Source of the DNA: Nonomuraea ceibae
GTDB lineage: Bacteria; Actinomycetota; Actinomycetes; Streptosporangiales; Streptosporangiaceae
Length of the DNA: 64,000 nucleotides
Direction: 5' to 3'
Assembly: GCF_019396325.1 (NCBI RefSeq)
Contig: NZ_JAHKRO010000002.1
Location: forward strand, 124,001 to 188,000
The position numbers and the translations under genes were made by a program. Positions 8,420 to 16,436 of the stretch are shown here, piece after piece (the first letter of the stretch is position 1; every line of letters starts with the position of its first letter). The notes beneath the pieces are model-generated. The model ran no database searches, was not told the origin of the DNA, and saw only the letters and a list, made by a program, of their open reading frames with translations.

Positions 8420-9043
8420 TTAGTCTTGCGTTCCCGCATCCGCGGCTTCCACCCCGGATCGCGGTGCGGCGAGCCAGCACGTGAGACTCTCCCACCCGAA
8501 CGCCCCCCACAGATAGAGCGCGAGCAGCGCGAACCCGGCGGGCACCCACCCGGCCAGCGCGGCCAGCCCGATCAGCAGCGTGCGGCCCTCCCAGCCCAGC
8601 CCCAGGCTCGACAGCCACGGCGGCGGGTAGACGTGCTGCCGCAGCCGGTAGACCAGGTCGTAGTGGTGGAAGGCGATGGCGCCGAGCAGCAGGAAGATCA
8701 GCACCGGCGGCACCCCGTGGGAGAACCCGCAGGCGGCGATGAAGGAGTATTCGATGGCCCGCAGGATGGGCGGCGCGAGCCAGTCGAGCCTGCCGTCGTG
8801 CGGGTGGGAGCTGCCCGGCCCGGCCAGCAGCAGCGTCACGGCGGGCGCGAACACCGCGAGCCCGTCGGAGGCCGCCACGCCGATGAGCAGCAGCACGCCG
8901 GTGACGAACGCCCCGGCGATCAGCGGCGGCAGCGGCGGGAGCTGCCCGGCCACGAGCAGGCCCATGCCGCGCGAGAGGGGCCCGTCGTCCCGGTAGGTGA
9001 CGACCTTGCTGCCCGGCACCGGGGTCATGTGCACCGCGATCAT
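8420..9043 (-). CDS. Membrane protein, DUF5941-like, partner of CDP-alcohol phosphotransferase
   Basis: A 207-aa protein with an N-terminal segment (TPVPGSKVVTYRDDGPLSRGMG), a central HYDLVYRLR motif and about four to five hydrophobic helices. I recognise it, by recollection, as resembling the DUF5941 region that in some streptomycetes forms the C-terminus of a CDP-alcohol phosphotransferase. Here it is separate. Its ATG overlaps the stop of that upstream gene (ATGA at 9040-9043), consistent with a split fusion made in equal amounts. Biochemical role unknown. Confidence 0.75.
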   Translation of the reverse strand: MIAVHMTPVPGSKVVTYRDDGPLSRGMGLLVAGQLPPLPPLIAGAFVTGVLLLIGVAASDGLAVFAPAVTLLLAGPGSSHPHDGRLDWLAPPILRAIEYSFIAACGFSHGVPPVLIFLLLGAIAFHHYDLVYRLRQHVYPPPWLSSLGLGWEGRTLLIGLAALAGWVPAGFALLALYLWGAFGWESLTCWLAAPRSGVEAADAGTQD

Positions 9044-10494
9044 TCCGCCGACCTCACCATCCGGCCGGCCAGCTGGTAGAGCGCCGCGACGCTCCCCCAG
9101 CCGATCAGCGCCACGAACGTCACCCGGGCGTCGAACAGCGCCGCGGTGACGGCGATGAGCGCCATCCGCTCGCCGATCGGCAGCACGATCATCTTCCGGA
9201 GCCAGTGGACGACGCTCTCGCGTTCCATCCGCTTGGCCATCTTGAGCACGCCCTGCCGTGGCTCACGCCTGCGGCCCGCGTCGGCGGGCTCCAGCAGCGA
9301 GCGCACCGGTCTGGCCCACAGCGCGCCGACCCGGCGGGCGTCGGCCACCGCCCCGGCGTAGGAGTAGTGAATGGCATGCCGTACCGCCTGCAGGATCATC
9401 GCCCCCACGGCGAGGAACCAGATCCCGCCGGGGTTGCCGCTCGGGAACGGCTGGGCGGCGACGTAGCCGAGGGCCAGGCCGACGTAGACGACGTACTCCT
9501 TGAGCCGGTCGGCCATCCCGTCGGCCCACGCGCCGAGCGGCGTGAAGCCCCGCGTGTAGCGGGCCAGCTGCCCGTCGAGGCAGTCGAGCGCGAACGACAG
9601 GTAGACCAACACCGCCCCGGCCAGCCGCCCGCCCGGCGAGCCCGCCGAGAACCAGATCGCCGCCAGCACCGCCAGGCCGACCGAGATGCCGGTGACGGCG
9701 TTGGGGGTGAGCTTGGCGGCGGCGGCCGGCTTGATCAGGTGGCGGGTCCACGACGAGACGAAGAACGTGGTGAAGAAGCCGTCGTCGCCCTTGACCGAGG
9801 TGTCGAGCCTGACCTTGGCCTCGTCCACCTCGGCCAGCCGCTGGACGGCGGCGTCGGCGGAGCCCTGGCCGGTGACGCGGTCGCAGTGCAGCTCGCCGAG
9901 CGTGGCCGCGCGCACGGCGACGCCCGACCGGACGAGGCCGACGAGCAGCAGGTCGACGGCCTCCACCGGGGTGACGGGGCCGAGCCGGCCGGCGTCGGCC
10001 AGCTCGGCCAGCTCCTCGGCCAGGTCGGCGAGCGTGGCCAGGTCGGCCTCGCCCGCCTGGAGCACGCCGGCGAACGTGGCGTTGGCCTCGGGGACCGTGT
10101 GGAAGGAGCTGCCGGCGGCCACGATGCGGCCGCCCTCCATCCGTACGGGAGGCCGCATGGGGCCGCCGGCCGCGCCGTGGGAGACGAGCGCGCGGGTGTC
10201 GCGCGCGGGATGCTCCAGCAGCAGGGCCAGCGACTCGGTGTGGGCGACGAGGTCGGCGGGCACGACGGCGAGGGCGCCGGACGAGACGCGGGCGATCTTC
10301 GCCACGCCTCGCAGGTCGGCGCCGAGCCCGCCGCCGGCGGTGACGACCTGGACCTCGCGCACGGGAAGCGTGGCGAGCTGGTCGTGCAGCCGGTCGAGCA
10401 GGGTGCCGCCGTCGCAGGAGAGCCTGCACGCCGGTGTCGTGGCGAGCAGCACCACGGAGGTGGTGGTGCTCACTCGGGTCAGTGAGTCGGGCAA
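9040..10494 (-). CDS. CDP-alcohol phosphotransferase with N-terminal nucleotidyltransferase-like domain
   Basis: A protein of about 484 aa in two parts. The first ~220 residues resemble a degraded nucleotidyltransferase (ALAVVPADLVAH and nearby strands). The C-terminal part is an integral membrane CDP-alcohol phosphotransferase with an intact signature (DCLDGQLAR, then G, D and D in GAWADGMAD). The layout recalls the archaeal IPCT-DIPPS fusion that makes inositol phosphodiesters. I chose TTG at 10494: GGGAGG lies 9 nt upstream and the frame continues into GTG 10473, the alternative start. Coupled by ATGA to the DUF5941-like gene. Likely forms a phosphodiester polyol bond in the membrane. Confidence 0.86.
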   Translation of the reverse strand: MPDSLTRVSTTTSVVLLATTPACRLSCDGGTLLDRLHDQLATLPVREVQVVTAGGGLGADLRGVAKIARVSSGALAVVPADLVAHTESLALLLEHPARDTRALVSHGAAGGPMRPPVRMEGGRIVAAGSSFHTVPEANATFAGVLQAGEADLATLADLAEELAELADAGRLGPVTPVEAVDLLLVGLVRSGVAVRAATLGELHCDRVTGQGSADAAVQRLAEVDEAKVRLDTSVKGDDGFFTTFFVSSWTRHLIKPAAAAKLTPNAVTGISVGLAVLAAIWFSAGSPGGRLAGAVLVYLSFALDCLDGQLARYTRGFTPLGAWADGMADRLKEYVVYVGLALGYVAAQPFPSGNPGGIWFLAVGAMILQAVRHAIHYSYAGAVADARRVGALWARPVRSLLEPADAGRRREPRQGVLKMAKRMERESVVHWLRKMIVLPIGERMALIAVTAALFDARVTFVALIGWGSVAALYQLAGRMVRSAE

Positions 10495-10576
10495 AGCGCA
10501 GGTCCTCCCGTTCTCAGAGGGAGTGCGTGGACTCAGCGTAGCGATCGCGCAACGTGATATCACGGAACAGGACCGT

Positions 10577-10582
10577 TACCCT
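10577..10582 (+). promoter_or_regulatory. Candidate -10 (TACCCT) of a leaderless promoter for the cytidylyltransferase gene
   Basis: TACCCT fits TANNNT and ends 6 nt before the ATG at 10589, which has no Shine-Dalgarno sequence. This implies transcription starting at the start codon. Confidence 0.4.
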
Positions 10583-10588
10583 CGAAGT

Positions 10589-11782
10589 ATGAATTCTCGG
10601 CTGCGCACTGTCGCGGTGGTGCTGGCGGGCGGCGTCGGACAGCGGGTGGGGCGCGACACGCCCAAACAGCTCATCGAGCTCGCCGGGCGGACGATCCTGG
10701 AGCACACGATCGCGGTGTTCGACGCGTCGGCCGAGGTCGACGAGGTCGTGGTGCTGATGACGCCCGGGTTCGGCGGGCAGGTGCGCGAGCTGGTGCGGCG
10801 CGCCGGGTTCGGCAAGGTGACCCAGGTCGTCGACGGCGGGGCGAGCCGCACCGAGAGCACCTGGCGGGCACTCCAGGCACTGGGGACCCAGGAGTGCAAC
10901 GTGCTCCTGCACGACGCCGTGCGCCCGCTGCTGGAGCCCCGGATCATCACCGACTGTGTCAGGGCCCTGGAGACGCGCGAGGCCGTGGAGGTGGTCATCC
11001 CGAGCTCCGACACGGTGCTCGTGGCCGCGCCTGGCGACGGCGGCGAGGTGGTCGGCGACGTGCTGGACCGCTCGCGGCTGCGGCGGGCGCAGACGCCCCA
11101 GGGTTTCCGCCTGTCGGTCATCAGGAAGGCGTACGAGCTGGCGTTCGCCGACCCGGGCTTCGGCGACCGGCCGGCGACCGACGACTGCGGCGTGGTGCTG
11201 CGCTACCTGCCGGACGTGCCGATCTTCCTGGTGGCGGGCAGCGAGCGGAACATGAAGGTCACGCACCCGATCGACCTGGCCATCGCCGAGCGGCTGCTGG
11301 CGCCGTCGGCGCCGCCCGCGGCCGTGCCGGGCCGCCGCGACGGCCTGGTGGGGCTGTCGGTGGTGGTCTTCGGCGGCGATCTCCCGCTGGCGGCCGAGTA
11401 CGGCGCGCGGGTGCGGTCCTTCCCGCGCGAGGAGGTACGGGTCGCCGACCCCGAGTCGGTCGCCAAGGCGCTGGCGGACGTGGCGGCCGTGGACGCCGTC
11501 GTGCATCTGGGCGTGCCGGCGCGCGACGGCGACGAGGCCGCCGCCTACCTGGGTCCGTGGAACGTGGCGCGGGCCGCATATCCGGCGCTGCGCGAGAGCG
11601 GCGGCCGGCTGGTGCTGAGGACCGCCCCGGGCGCGGGGCCCCTGCACGCGCCGGTGCGCGCGGCCACCGCCGAGCTGGCCAGGTCGCTGGCCGCGGAGTG
11701 GGCCGGGGTCCGGGTCGCCTGCGTGAGCTCCCAGGACGAGGGCGCGCTGCTCGACGCGCTGGTGTCGGGCGCCCGCCCCTGA
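10589..11782 (+). CDS. IspD/TarI-like cytidylyltransferase fused to a degenerate SDR domain
   Basis: A 397-aa protein. Residues 1-235 form an IspD/TarI cytidylyltransferase: VVLAGGVGQRVGRDTPKQ near the N-terminus, LLHDAVRPLL, then TPQGF and ATDD. Residues 245-397 resemble a short-chain dehydrogenase but lack the glycine-rich nucleotide motif and the catalytic Tyr-x3-Lys (LHAPVR occupies that place). Fused cytidylyltransferase/reductases (Haemophilus Bcs1/Acs1) make CDP-ribitol. Here only the transferase half looks active, so a CDP-polyol is the likely product. Its location among CDP-alcohol phosphotransferases argues against a role as the isoprenoid enzyme IspD. Confidence 0.87.
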   Translation: MNSRLRTVAVVLAGGVGQRVGRDTPKQLIELAGRTILEHTIAVFDASAEVDEVVVLMTPGFGGQVRELVRRAGFGKVTQVVDGGASRTESTWRALQALGTQECNVLLHDAVRPLLEPRIITDCVRALETREAVEVVIPSSDTVLVAAPGDGGEVVGDVLDRSRLRRAQTPQGFRLSVIRKAYELAFADPGFGDRPATDDCGVVLRYLPDVPIFLVAGSERNMKVTHPIDLAIAERLLAPSAPPAAVPGRRDGLVGLSVVVFGGDLPLAAEYGARVRSFPREEVRVADPESVAKALADVAAVDAVVHLGVPARDGDEAAAYLGPWNVARAAYPALRESGGRLVLRTAPGAGPLHAPVRAATAELARSLAAEWAGVRVACVSSQDEGALLDALVSGARP

Positions 11783-11801
11783 GCGGGGCGGGCGGCGGCG
11801 G

Positions 11802-12830
11802 TCAGCGGGGCGGGCGGGCCAGTTTGCGTGGGCTGGTGAGGAAACCCCAGCCCCACGACAGGTGCATGGTCGCGTAGACGATCGGGAGCCTGAGCTTGGC
11901 CGCCGCGGGCAGCCCGCTGCCGGTCAGCACCGACCCGGCCACGATCGCCAGCACGTAGCCGCCCGGGATGACGAGCCCGAGCGGGAAGAACGGCGAGACG
12001 ACGAGCCCGAGCAGCATCGCCAGCACGGCGGCCGGGGGCGCCAGGTAGCGCAGGTTGATCGTGCCCTCGTGGGTGCGGGCGACGACCCGGCGCCATCGGC
12101 CGTAGTGGAAGTACTGCTTGGCCAGCGCCTTGACGTTGGGCCTGGGCCGGTAGGAGACACGCATCCGCGGCTGGAACCACACCAGGCCGCCGGTCTGGCG
12201 GATGCGGTGGTTCATCTCCCAGTCCTGGGCCCGCTGGAAGTGCTCGTCGTAGCCGCCGACCCGGTCGAGCGCGCTGCGCCGGAAGACTCCCAGGTAGACG
12301 GTGTCGGCGGGACCCGCGGTGCCGCCCACGTGGAAGGCGGCGGCACCGACACCGATCTTGGAGGTCATGGCGCAGGCGACCGCCTGCTCGAACGGGCTGA
12401 CGCCCTCGGCGGCCATGACGCCGCCGACGTTGTCGGCGCCCGTCTCGGCCAGCGTCTCGACGGCGACACGCAGGTAGTCGGGGGGCAGCATGGCGTGCCC
12501 GTCGACTCTGGCGATGATGCCGTTGCGCGAGGCTCCGATGGCGGCGTTGAGCGCGTTGGGGGTGCGGCCTGTGGGGTTGGGCACGACGGTGACCCGGCGG
12601 TCGGACGCGGCGATGGCGTCGGCGACCTCCTGGGTCCGGTCGTGGGAGGGGCCTACGGCGAGGACGACCTCGATCTCACCCGGGTAGTGCTGGGCGAGCA
12701 CCTGGTGGACGGCTTCGCGTAGGTGCCGTTCCTCGTTGAGGACCGGCATGACGACGGAGATGGGCGGCCAGCCACGCGTCTCCGCTGGCGCGTGCGGCGA
12801 GTCGGGGAACTGCTTCATGGCGGGGCTCAC
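11802..12830 (-). CDS. GT2 family glycosyltransferase, ExoA-like, with C-terminal membrane helices
   Basis: A 342-aa protein. The GT-A domain begins ISVVMPVLNEERHL, carries the metal-binding RVDGHA (near residue 118) and the QDWEMNHRIR acceptor motif. It ends with two to three hydrophobic helices after residue 260. This resembles processive or membrane-bound glycosyltransferases of exopolysaccharide assembly (ExoA). The GTG at 12830 or the ATG at 12818 could be the start; neither has a clear ribosome-binding site. It is convergent with the cytidylyltransferase gene (19-bp gap) and divergent from the second LCP gene. Confidence 0.87.
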   Translation of the reverse strand: MSPAMKQFPDSPHAPAETRGWPPISVVMPVLNEERHLREAVHQVLAQHYPGEIEVVLAVGPSHDRTQEVADAIAASDRRVTVVPNPTGRTPNALNAAIGASRNGIIARVDGHAMLPPDYLRVAVETLAETGADNVGGVMAAEGVSPFEQAVACAMTSKIGVGAAAFHVGGTAGPADTVYLGVFRRSALDRVGGYDEHFQRAQDWEMNHRIRQTGGLVWFQPRMRVSYRPRPNVKALAKQYFHYGRWRRVVARTHEGTINLRYLAPPAAVLAMLLGLVVSPFFPLGLVIPGGYVLAIVAGSVLTGSGLPAAAKLRLPIVYATMHLSWGWGFLTSPRKLARPPR

Positions 12831-12900
12831 GCTACTGTACGGGCAGGGGAGGAGGGCAATCGATGGCCCGATCCTCCGTGCGCCACAGAGGGGGACGGCA

Positions 12901-14343
12901 ATGCGCGACCCGAGCGAGGAGGACGCCGGTGTGCACGTGGGCGGCGACGCCTACGGCGGCGTCAGGCTCGCCCCCGGCCGCCCGCGCAGGCCGCGCAAGA
13001 GCGCCAGAGCGCGGCGGCGCAACGCGATCATCGCCGGGCTGCTGTCGACGGGAGTGCTGGTCGGCACCGGGGTGGTGTGGGCGACGCCGCGCACGATCGG
13101 CTCGGTCGACGCGGGCGTCACGCAGACCGCGCCGCGCGGGGCCGAGAACATCCTGCTGGTCGGCGTCGACAAGCGCGACGACCTGACCCGCAAGAAGCAG
13201 AACGAGCTCAAGCTGGGCCGCGAGTCCGGCCAGCGCACCGACACGATGATGCTCATCCACCTGTCGGAGGACCACAGCAAGGTCACGGTGGTGAGCCTGC
13301 CGCGCGACACCTGGACGACGATTCCCGGCAAGGGCGAACACAAGATCAACTCGGCCTACCAGTTCGGCGGCCCCAAGCTCGCGCTGCAGACCGTGCGGCA
13401 GGCCACCGGCCTGGAGATCCACCGCTACATCGAGGTCAACGTGCTCGGCTTCGTGGACGTGGTCGACTCGCTCGGCGGCGTGACCGTGTGCACGCCAGTG
13501 CCGATCAACGACCCGAAGACGGGCCTCAACCTGGCGGCGGGCACCCACGAGCTCAAGGGCGCGCAGGCGCTCGGCTACGCGCGCACCCGGGCCACCGCCC
13601 GCTCCGACCTCGACCGCATCGACCGCCAGCAGCAGGTCATCTCGGCGCTGCTCGACCGGGCGCTGAGCGCGGGCACGCTGGCCAACCCGGCCAAGCTGGC
13701 CACGTTCGTCAACACCACGCTCGGCACCATCAAGGTCGACCCGGACGACGGCCTGCTGGGGCTGGCCACCCAGCTGCGTGACGTCAAGCTGGACAACGTG
13801 CAGTTCGTGGACGTGCCGCTGGACGACGTCGACTTCAAGACGCCCACCGGGGAGTCGGCGGTGCTGTGGGACAAGGCGGCGGCTCGCGACCTGTTCCGCA
13901 GCATCGAGGCCGACCGTGACCCCGGCGAGCCGACGCCGTCGGCCAAGCCGTCCGCCAAGCCGTCGGCGAAGGCGTCGGTCCCGCCGCAGCAGATCTCGCT
14001 CAAGGTGCTCAACGGCACGCTGATCTCCGGCATCGGCGCGCGCACCCGGACGGCGCTGATCGCGTACGGCTTCAAGGTCCCCGACACGGCGGGCAACACG
14101 ACGCGCAAGGACCACGAGAAGACGGTCGTGCGCCACGGCGCGGATCAGGCGGAGGCGGCGCGCACGGTCGCGGCGGCGATCCCGGGGGCGGAGCTGCGCC
14201 AGGTGGACATCAAGGGCATCGAGGTCATCCTGGGGCGCGATCAGCTCAAGGTGGCCAAGCCCAAGTCCACGGCCAAGCCTTCGGCGAAGCCGAGCGCCAC
14301 CCCTGTCACGGAGACCGCTACTCAGAACATATGCAAGAAATAG
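12901..14343 (+). CDS. LCP (LytR-CpsA-Psr) family wall-polymer ligase
   Basis: A 480-aa protein. It has a basic cytoplasmic tail (about residues 1-40), one membrane helix and an LCP domain with LLVGVDKRDD, RTDTMMLIHL, SLPRDTW and the SDLDRIDRQQQ arginine block. A Lys/Pro/Ser/Ala linker leads to a LytR_C domain (LKVLNGTLISG) and a second such linker at the end. The ATG at 12901 follows GAGGGGGA. With the LCP protein at the start of the window it brackets the polymer-synthesis genes. Predicted to attach the finished glycopolymer to peptidoglycan at the outer membrane face. Confidence 0.93.
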   Translation: MRDPSEEDAGVHVGGDAYGGVRLAPGRPRRPRKSARARRRNAIIAGLLSTGVLVGTGVVWATPRTIGSVDAGVTQTAPRGAENILLVGVDKRDDLTRKKQNELKLGRESGQRTDTMMLIHLSEDHSKVTVVSLPRDTWTTIPGKGEHKINSAYQFGGPKLALQTVRQATGLEIHRYIEVNVLGFVDVVDSLGGVTVCTPVPINDPKTGLNLAAGTHELKGAQALGYARTRATARSDLDRIDRQQQVISALLDRALSAGTLANPAKLATFVNTTLGTIKVDPDDGLLGLATQLRDVKLDNVQFVDVPLDDVDFKTPTGESAVLWDKAAARDLFRSIEADRDPGEPTPSAKPSAKPSAKASVPPQQISLKVLNGTLISGIGARTRTALIAYGFKVPDTAGNTTRKDHEKTVVRHGADQAEAARTVAAAIPGAELRQVDIKGIEVILGRDQLKVAKPKSTAKPSAKPSATPVTETATQNICKK

Positions 14344-14360
14344 TAATAACAACCTCTAAT

Positions 14361-14378
14361 TGGGGCACGCTAGCCCCA
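14361..14378 (+). terminator. Short hairpin between the LCP and STAS genes
   Basis: TGGGGC and GCCCCA form a 6-bp stem around a 6-nt loop, 17 bp after the LCP stop. Its last base is the A of the next ATG. It could terminate the LCP transcript or occlude the STAS start. Too short to be sure. Confidence 0.35.
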
Positions 14379-14725
14379 TGGTGGTCAGGAGTTGGCGGGA
14401 GGAACCCTGCACTGTTCTGCACATCGCCGGTGACCTCGACGTCTACGGCGCTCCACGGGTGCGGGCCGAGCTCGAACAGGCCCTGTCCGGCTCCGAGCCG
14501 GTCAAGCTCGTCATCGATCTGACCTCGGTCCCGTTCTGCGACTCGGTGGGGCTCGGGGTGCTGGTGGCCACGCACAACCACGTACGGCGCACGCGCGGGC
14601 GGATGATCCTGGTGCTGGCCCCCGGGATGATCAGCCACCTGCTCACGATCACCAACCTGGACCGGCACTTCGAGACGAGCCCGTCCCGGGAAGAGGCGCA
14701 GGCGGCGTTGACCACCGCCGCGTGA
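14378..14725 (+). CDS. STAS-domain anti-sigma factor antagonist
   Basis: A 115-aa single-domain protein of the SpoIIAA type. It opens with VLHIAGDLDVYGAP and has DLTSVPFCDSVGLG, where Ser56 matches the serine phosphorylated by anti-sigma kinases. Unphosphorylated, such proteins bind an anti-sigma factor and release its sigma factor. No anti-sigma kinase or sigma gene lies in the window, so the partner is encoded elsewhere. The ATG at 14378 directly follows a hairpin and has no ribosome-binding site. Confidence 0.9.
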   Translation: MVVRSWREEPCTVLHIAGDLDVYGAPRVRAELEQALSGSEPVKLVIDLTSVPFCDSVGLGVLVATHNHVRRTRGRMILVLAPGMISHLLTITNLDRHFETSPSREEAQAALTTAA

Positions 14726-14786
14726 CGGCGTGACGCGCCGGTGCGAGACGATGTCCGCATCGTTCCCGCGGTGTGGAGGCCGGCAC

Positions 14787-15614
14787 TTGTTCGACGATTT
14801 CCCCGAGCCTGCTCGTTCCCAGCTCGTGTCCGCTTTCGAGGAGGGCAGGACCAGGCCGGAGTGGTGCTTCGTGGACGGGCGCGCACGGCTGGCGTTCTGG
14901 GCGCCGTTCCCCGGCGCTGAGCCGGTGATCACCTGGCAGTTCGAGCCGGGCCCCGACCCGGAGGTGGCCTCCCGGCTGCTGCGGCGCGGGCTGGCGACGC
15001 TCAAGCTCACCAAGATCATTCACGACATCGCGCTGCCGCCCGGCCTCACCCCCGTCGTCGACCGGGCCGTCGAGCACGAGGCGCTGCTCGGGGCCGGGTT
15101 CGCGCTGGAGGTCGAGCGGCTGATGCTCGAATGGCGGGCCGGCAGCGACCTGCCCGAGGAGCCCGGCAGGCTGCGCTACCGCCCCGCGCGCGACCTCGGC
15201 GAAGCCGAGGTGCTCGACGTGCTGATCCGCATCTCCGAAGGCTCGCTCGACCATGACACCCGGGTCGAGCTGGCCACCTCGGGCGCCGAGCACGAGGCCC
15301 GGTGGATGTTCGACGACCTGATGAGCCGCAAGGCCAAGCCCGGCTGGTTCGTGATCGGCTACGCCGGCGACTCGCCCGTGGGGCTGGTGGCGCCGGACGA
15401 CCACTCCATCGCCTACATCGGCGTCGTGCCCGAGCACCGGGGCCACGGCTACGTCGACGACCTGCTCGCCCACGGCACCCGCACGCTCGCCGAGGCCGGC
15501 GTCGAGCGCGTCGTCGCCGCCACCGACGTGGCCAACACCCCGACGGCCGCCGCCTTCCTCCGGGCCGGCTACGCCGAGGTCGGCCGCCTCCACCGCTACT
15601 ACTGGAGGGCCTGA
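14787..15614 (+). CDS. GNAT family N-acetyltransferase (two-lobed)
   Basis: A 275-aa protein with the acetyl-CoA-binding loop VVPEHRGHGYVDDLL in the C-terminal half, followed by ATDVANTPTAAAFLRAGY typical of GNAT domains. The N-terminal ~120 residues form a second, weaker GNAT-like lobe. TTG at 14787 is preferred because GGAGG stands 7 nt upstream; an in-frame ATG at 14751 is the alternative. The acceptor substrate cannot be told from sequence. Monocistronic as far as visible. Confidence 0.85.
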   Translation: MFDDFPEPARSQLVSAFEEGRTRPEWCFVDGRARLAFWAPFPGAEPVITWQFEPGPDPEVASRLLRRGLATLKLTKIIHDIALPPGLTPVVDRAVEHEALLGAGFALEVERLMLEWRAGSDLPEEPGRLRYRPARDLGEAEVLDVLIRISEGSLDHDTRVELATSGAEHEARWMFDDLMSRKAKPGWFVIGYAGDSPVGLVAPDDHSIAYIGVVPEHRGHGYVDDLLAHGTRTLAEAGVERVVAATDVANTPTAAAFLRAGYAEVGRLHRYYWRA

Positions 15615-15707
15615 CCGCCTCTCCCCCGGCACTTTCGGCTCTTTGACCGACGGCCATCGGCCGAAAGGCCGATCTCCCCGCCAGGGCGGCCACGCCACGA
15701 TCGAGCC

Positions 15708-16436
15708 ATGAAGCGAATCACGGCAGCGGCGGCGCTCGTGCTCACCGGTCTGACGGGCTGCGGCGTGAGCCTGGACGCGGACGAGGTCCACTCCGCACGC
15801 GCCTTCCCCCACTCCGGGACCACGCTCACGATCGAGTCGCCGATCGGCGGCCTGCGCGTCCTGCCGGCCGCCGGCCCCGGCGTCCAGGTCGACCGGTGGC
15901 TGCGCGGCAAGGCCGCCGACGACGGCAACAACTCCTGGCGGCTCGCCGACGGCACCCTGCGCCTCGACGTCGACTGCACGGTGGTGTTCGGCGACTGCGG
16001 CGCCCGCTATCACGTACGGGTGCCGCCCGGCGTGCGGCTGGTCGTCCGGGGCGGCGACGACGGCGTCATCCTGCGCGACCTGCCGCAGGACGTCGACGTG
16101 TCCACCTCGGGGCCGATCAGGGTCTACGACGCCTCGGGACGGCTGAAGCTGCGCGGCGACCACGAGGTGATCGCCGGCACCCGCCTGCGCTCGGCGGACG
16201 TCGAGGCGCGCACCACCACGGGCACGATCAACCTGACGTTCGCCGAGCGGCCCGCCGGGCTGGACGTCAGGTCACAGCACGGGCGGGTGACGGCGACCGT
16301 GCCGCGCGGCGACTACGCCGTGACCGCCAGCAGCACCCACGGCCGGGTCCGGTCCGAGCTCAAGGACGCCGGCGGCTCCCGGCACACCATCGTGGCCAGG
16401 AGCTCGACCGGCGACGTGCGGCTGGTCAGTTCTTGA
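15708..16436 (+). CDS. DUF4097-like lipoprotein
   Basis: A 242-aa lipoprotein precursor. A Lys/Arg start and hydrophobic stretch end in LTGC, so Cys18 should be lipidated. The mature part is a run of short beta strands with repeats of the type ARTTTGTINLTF, SQHGRVTATV and SSTGDVRLV, the solenoid of DUF4097 putative adhesins. It should sit on the outer face of the membrane. No enzymatic motif is visible. The gene ends tail-to-tail with the next one, overlapping it by 11 bp. Confidence 0.82.
   Translation: MKRITAAAALVLTGLTGCGVSLDADEVHSARAFPHSGTTLTIESPIGGLRVLPAAGPGVQVDRWLRGKAADDGNNSWRLADGTLRLDVDCTVVFGDCGARYHVRVPPGVRLVVRGGDDGVILRDLPQDVDVSTSGPIRVYDASGRLKLRGDHEVIAGTRLRSADVEARTTTGTINLTFAERPAGLDVRSQHGRVTATVPRGDYAVTASSTHGRVRSELKDAGGSRHTIVARSSTGDVRLVSS

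Noticed and set aside
10514-11647. A 377-codon open frame on the minus strand
   Set aside because: Antisense to the cytidylyltransferase gene and overlaps the divergent promoter region.
9040-11782. Reading the IspD-like gene as the isoprenoid enzyme IspD
   Set aside because: No IspF neighbour, an extra SDR-like domain and a CDP-alcohol phosphotransferase context fit a CDP-polyol role better.
12832-14352. A 506-codon open frame on the minus strand
   Set aside because: Antisense to the second LCP gene, rich in Arg/Asp/His repeats, no homology.
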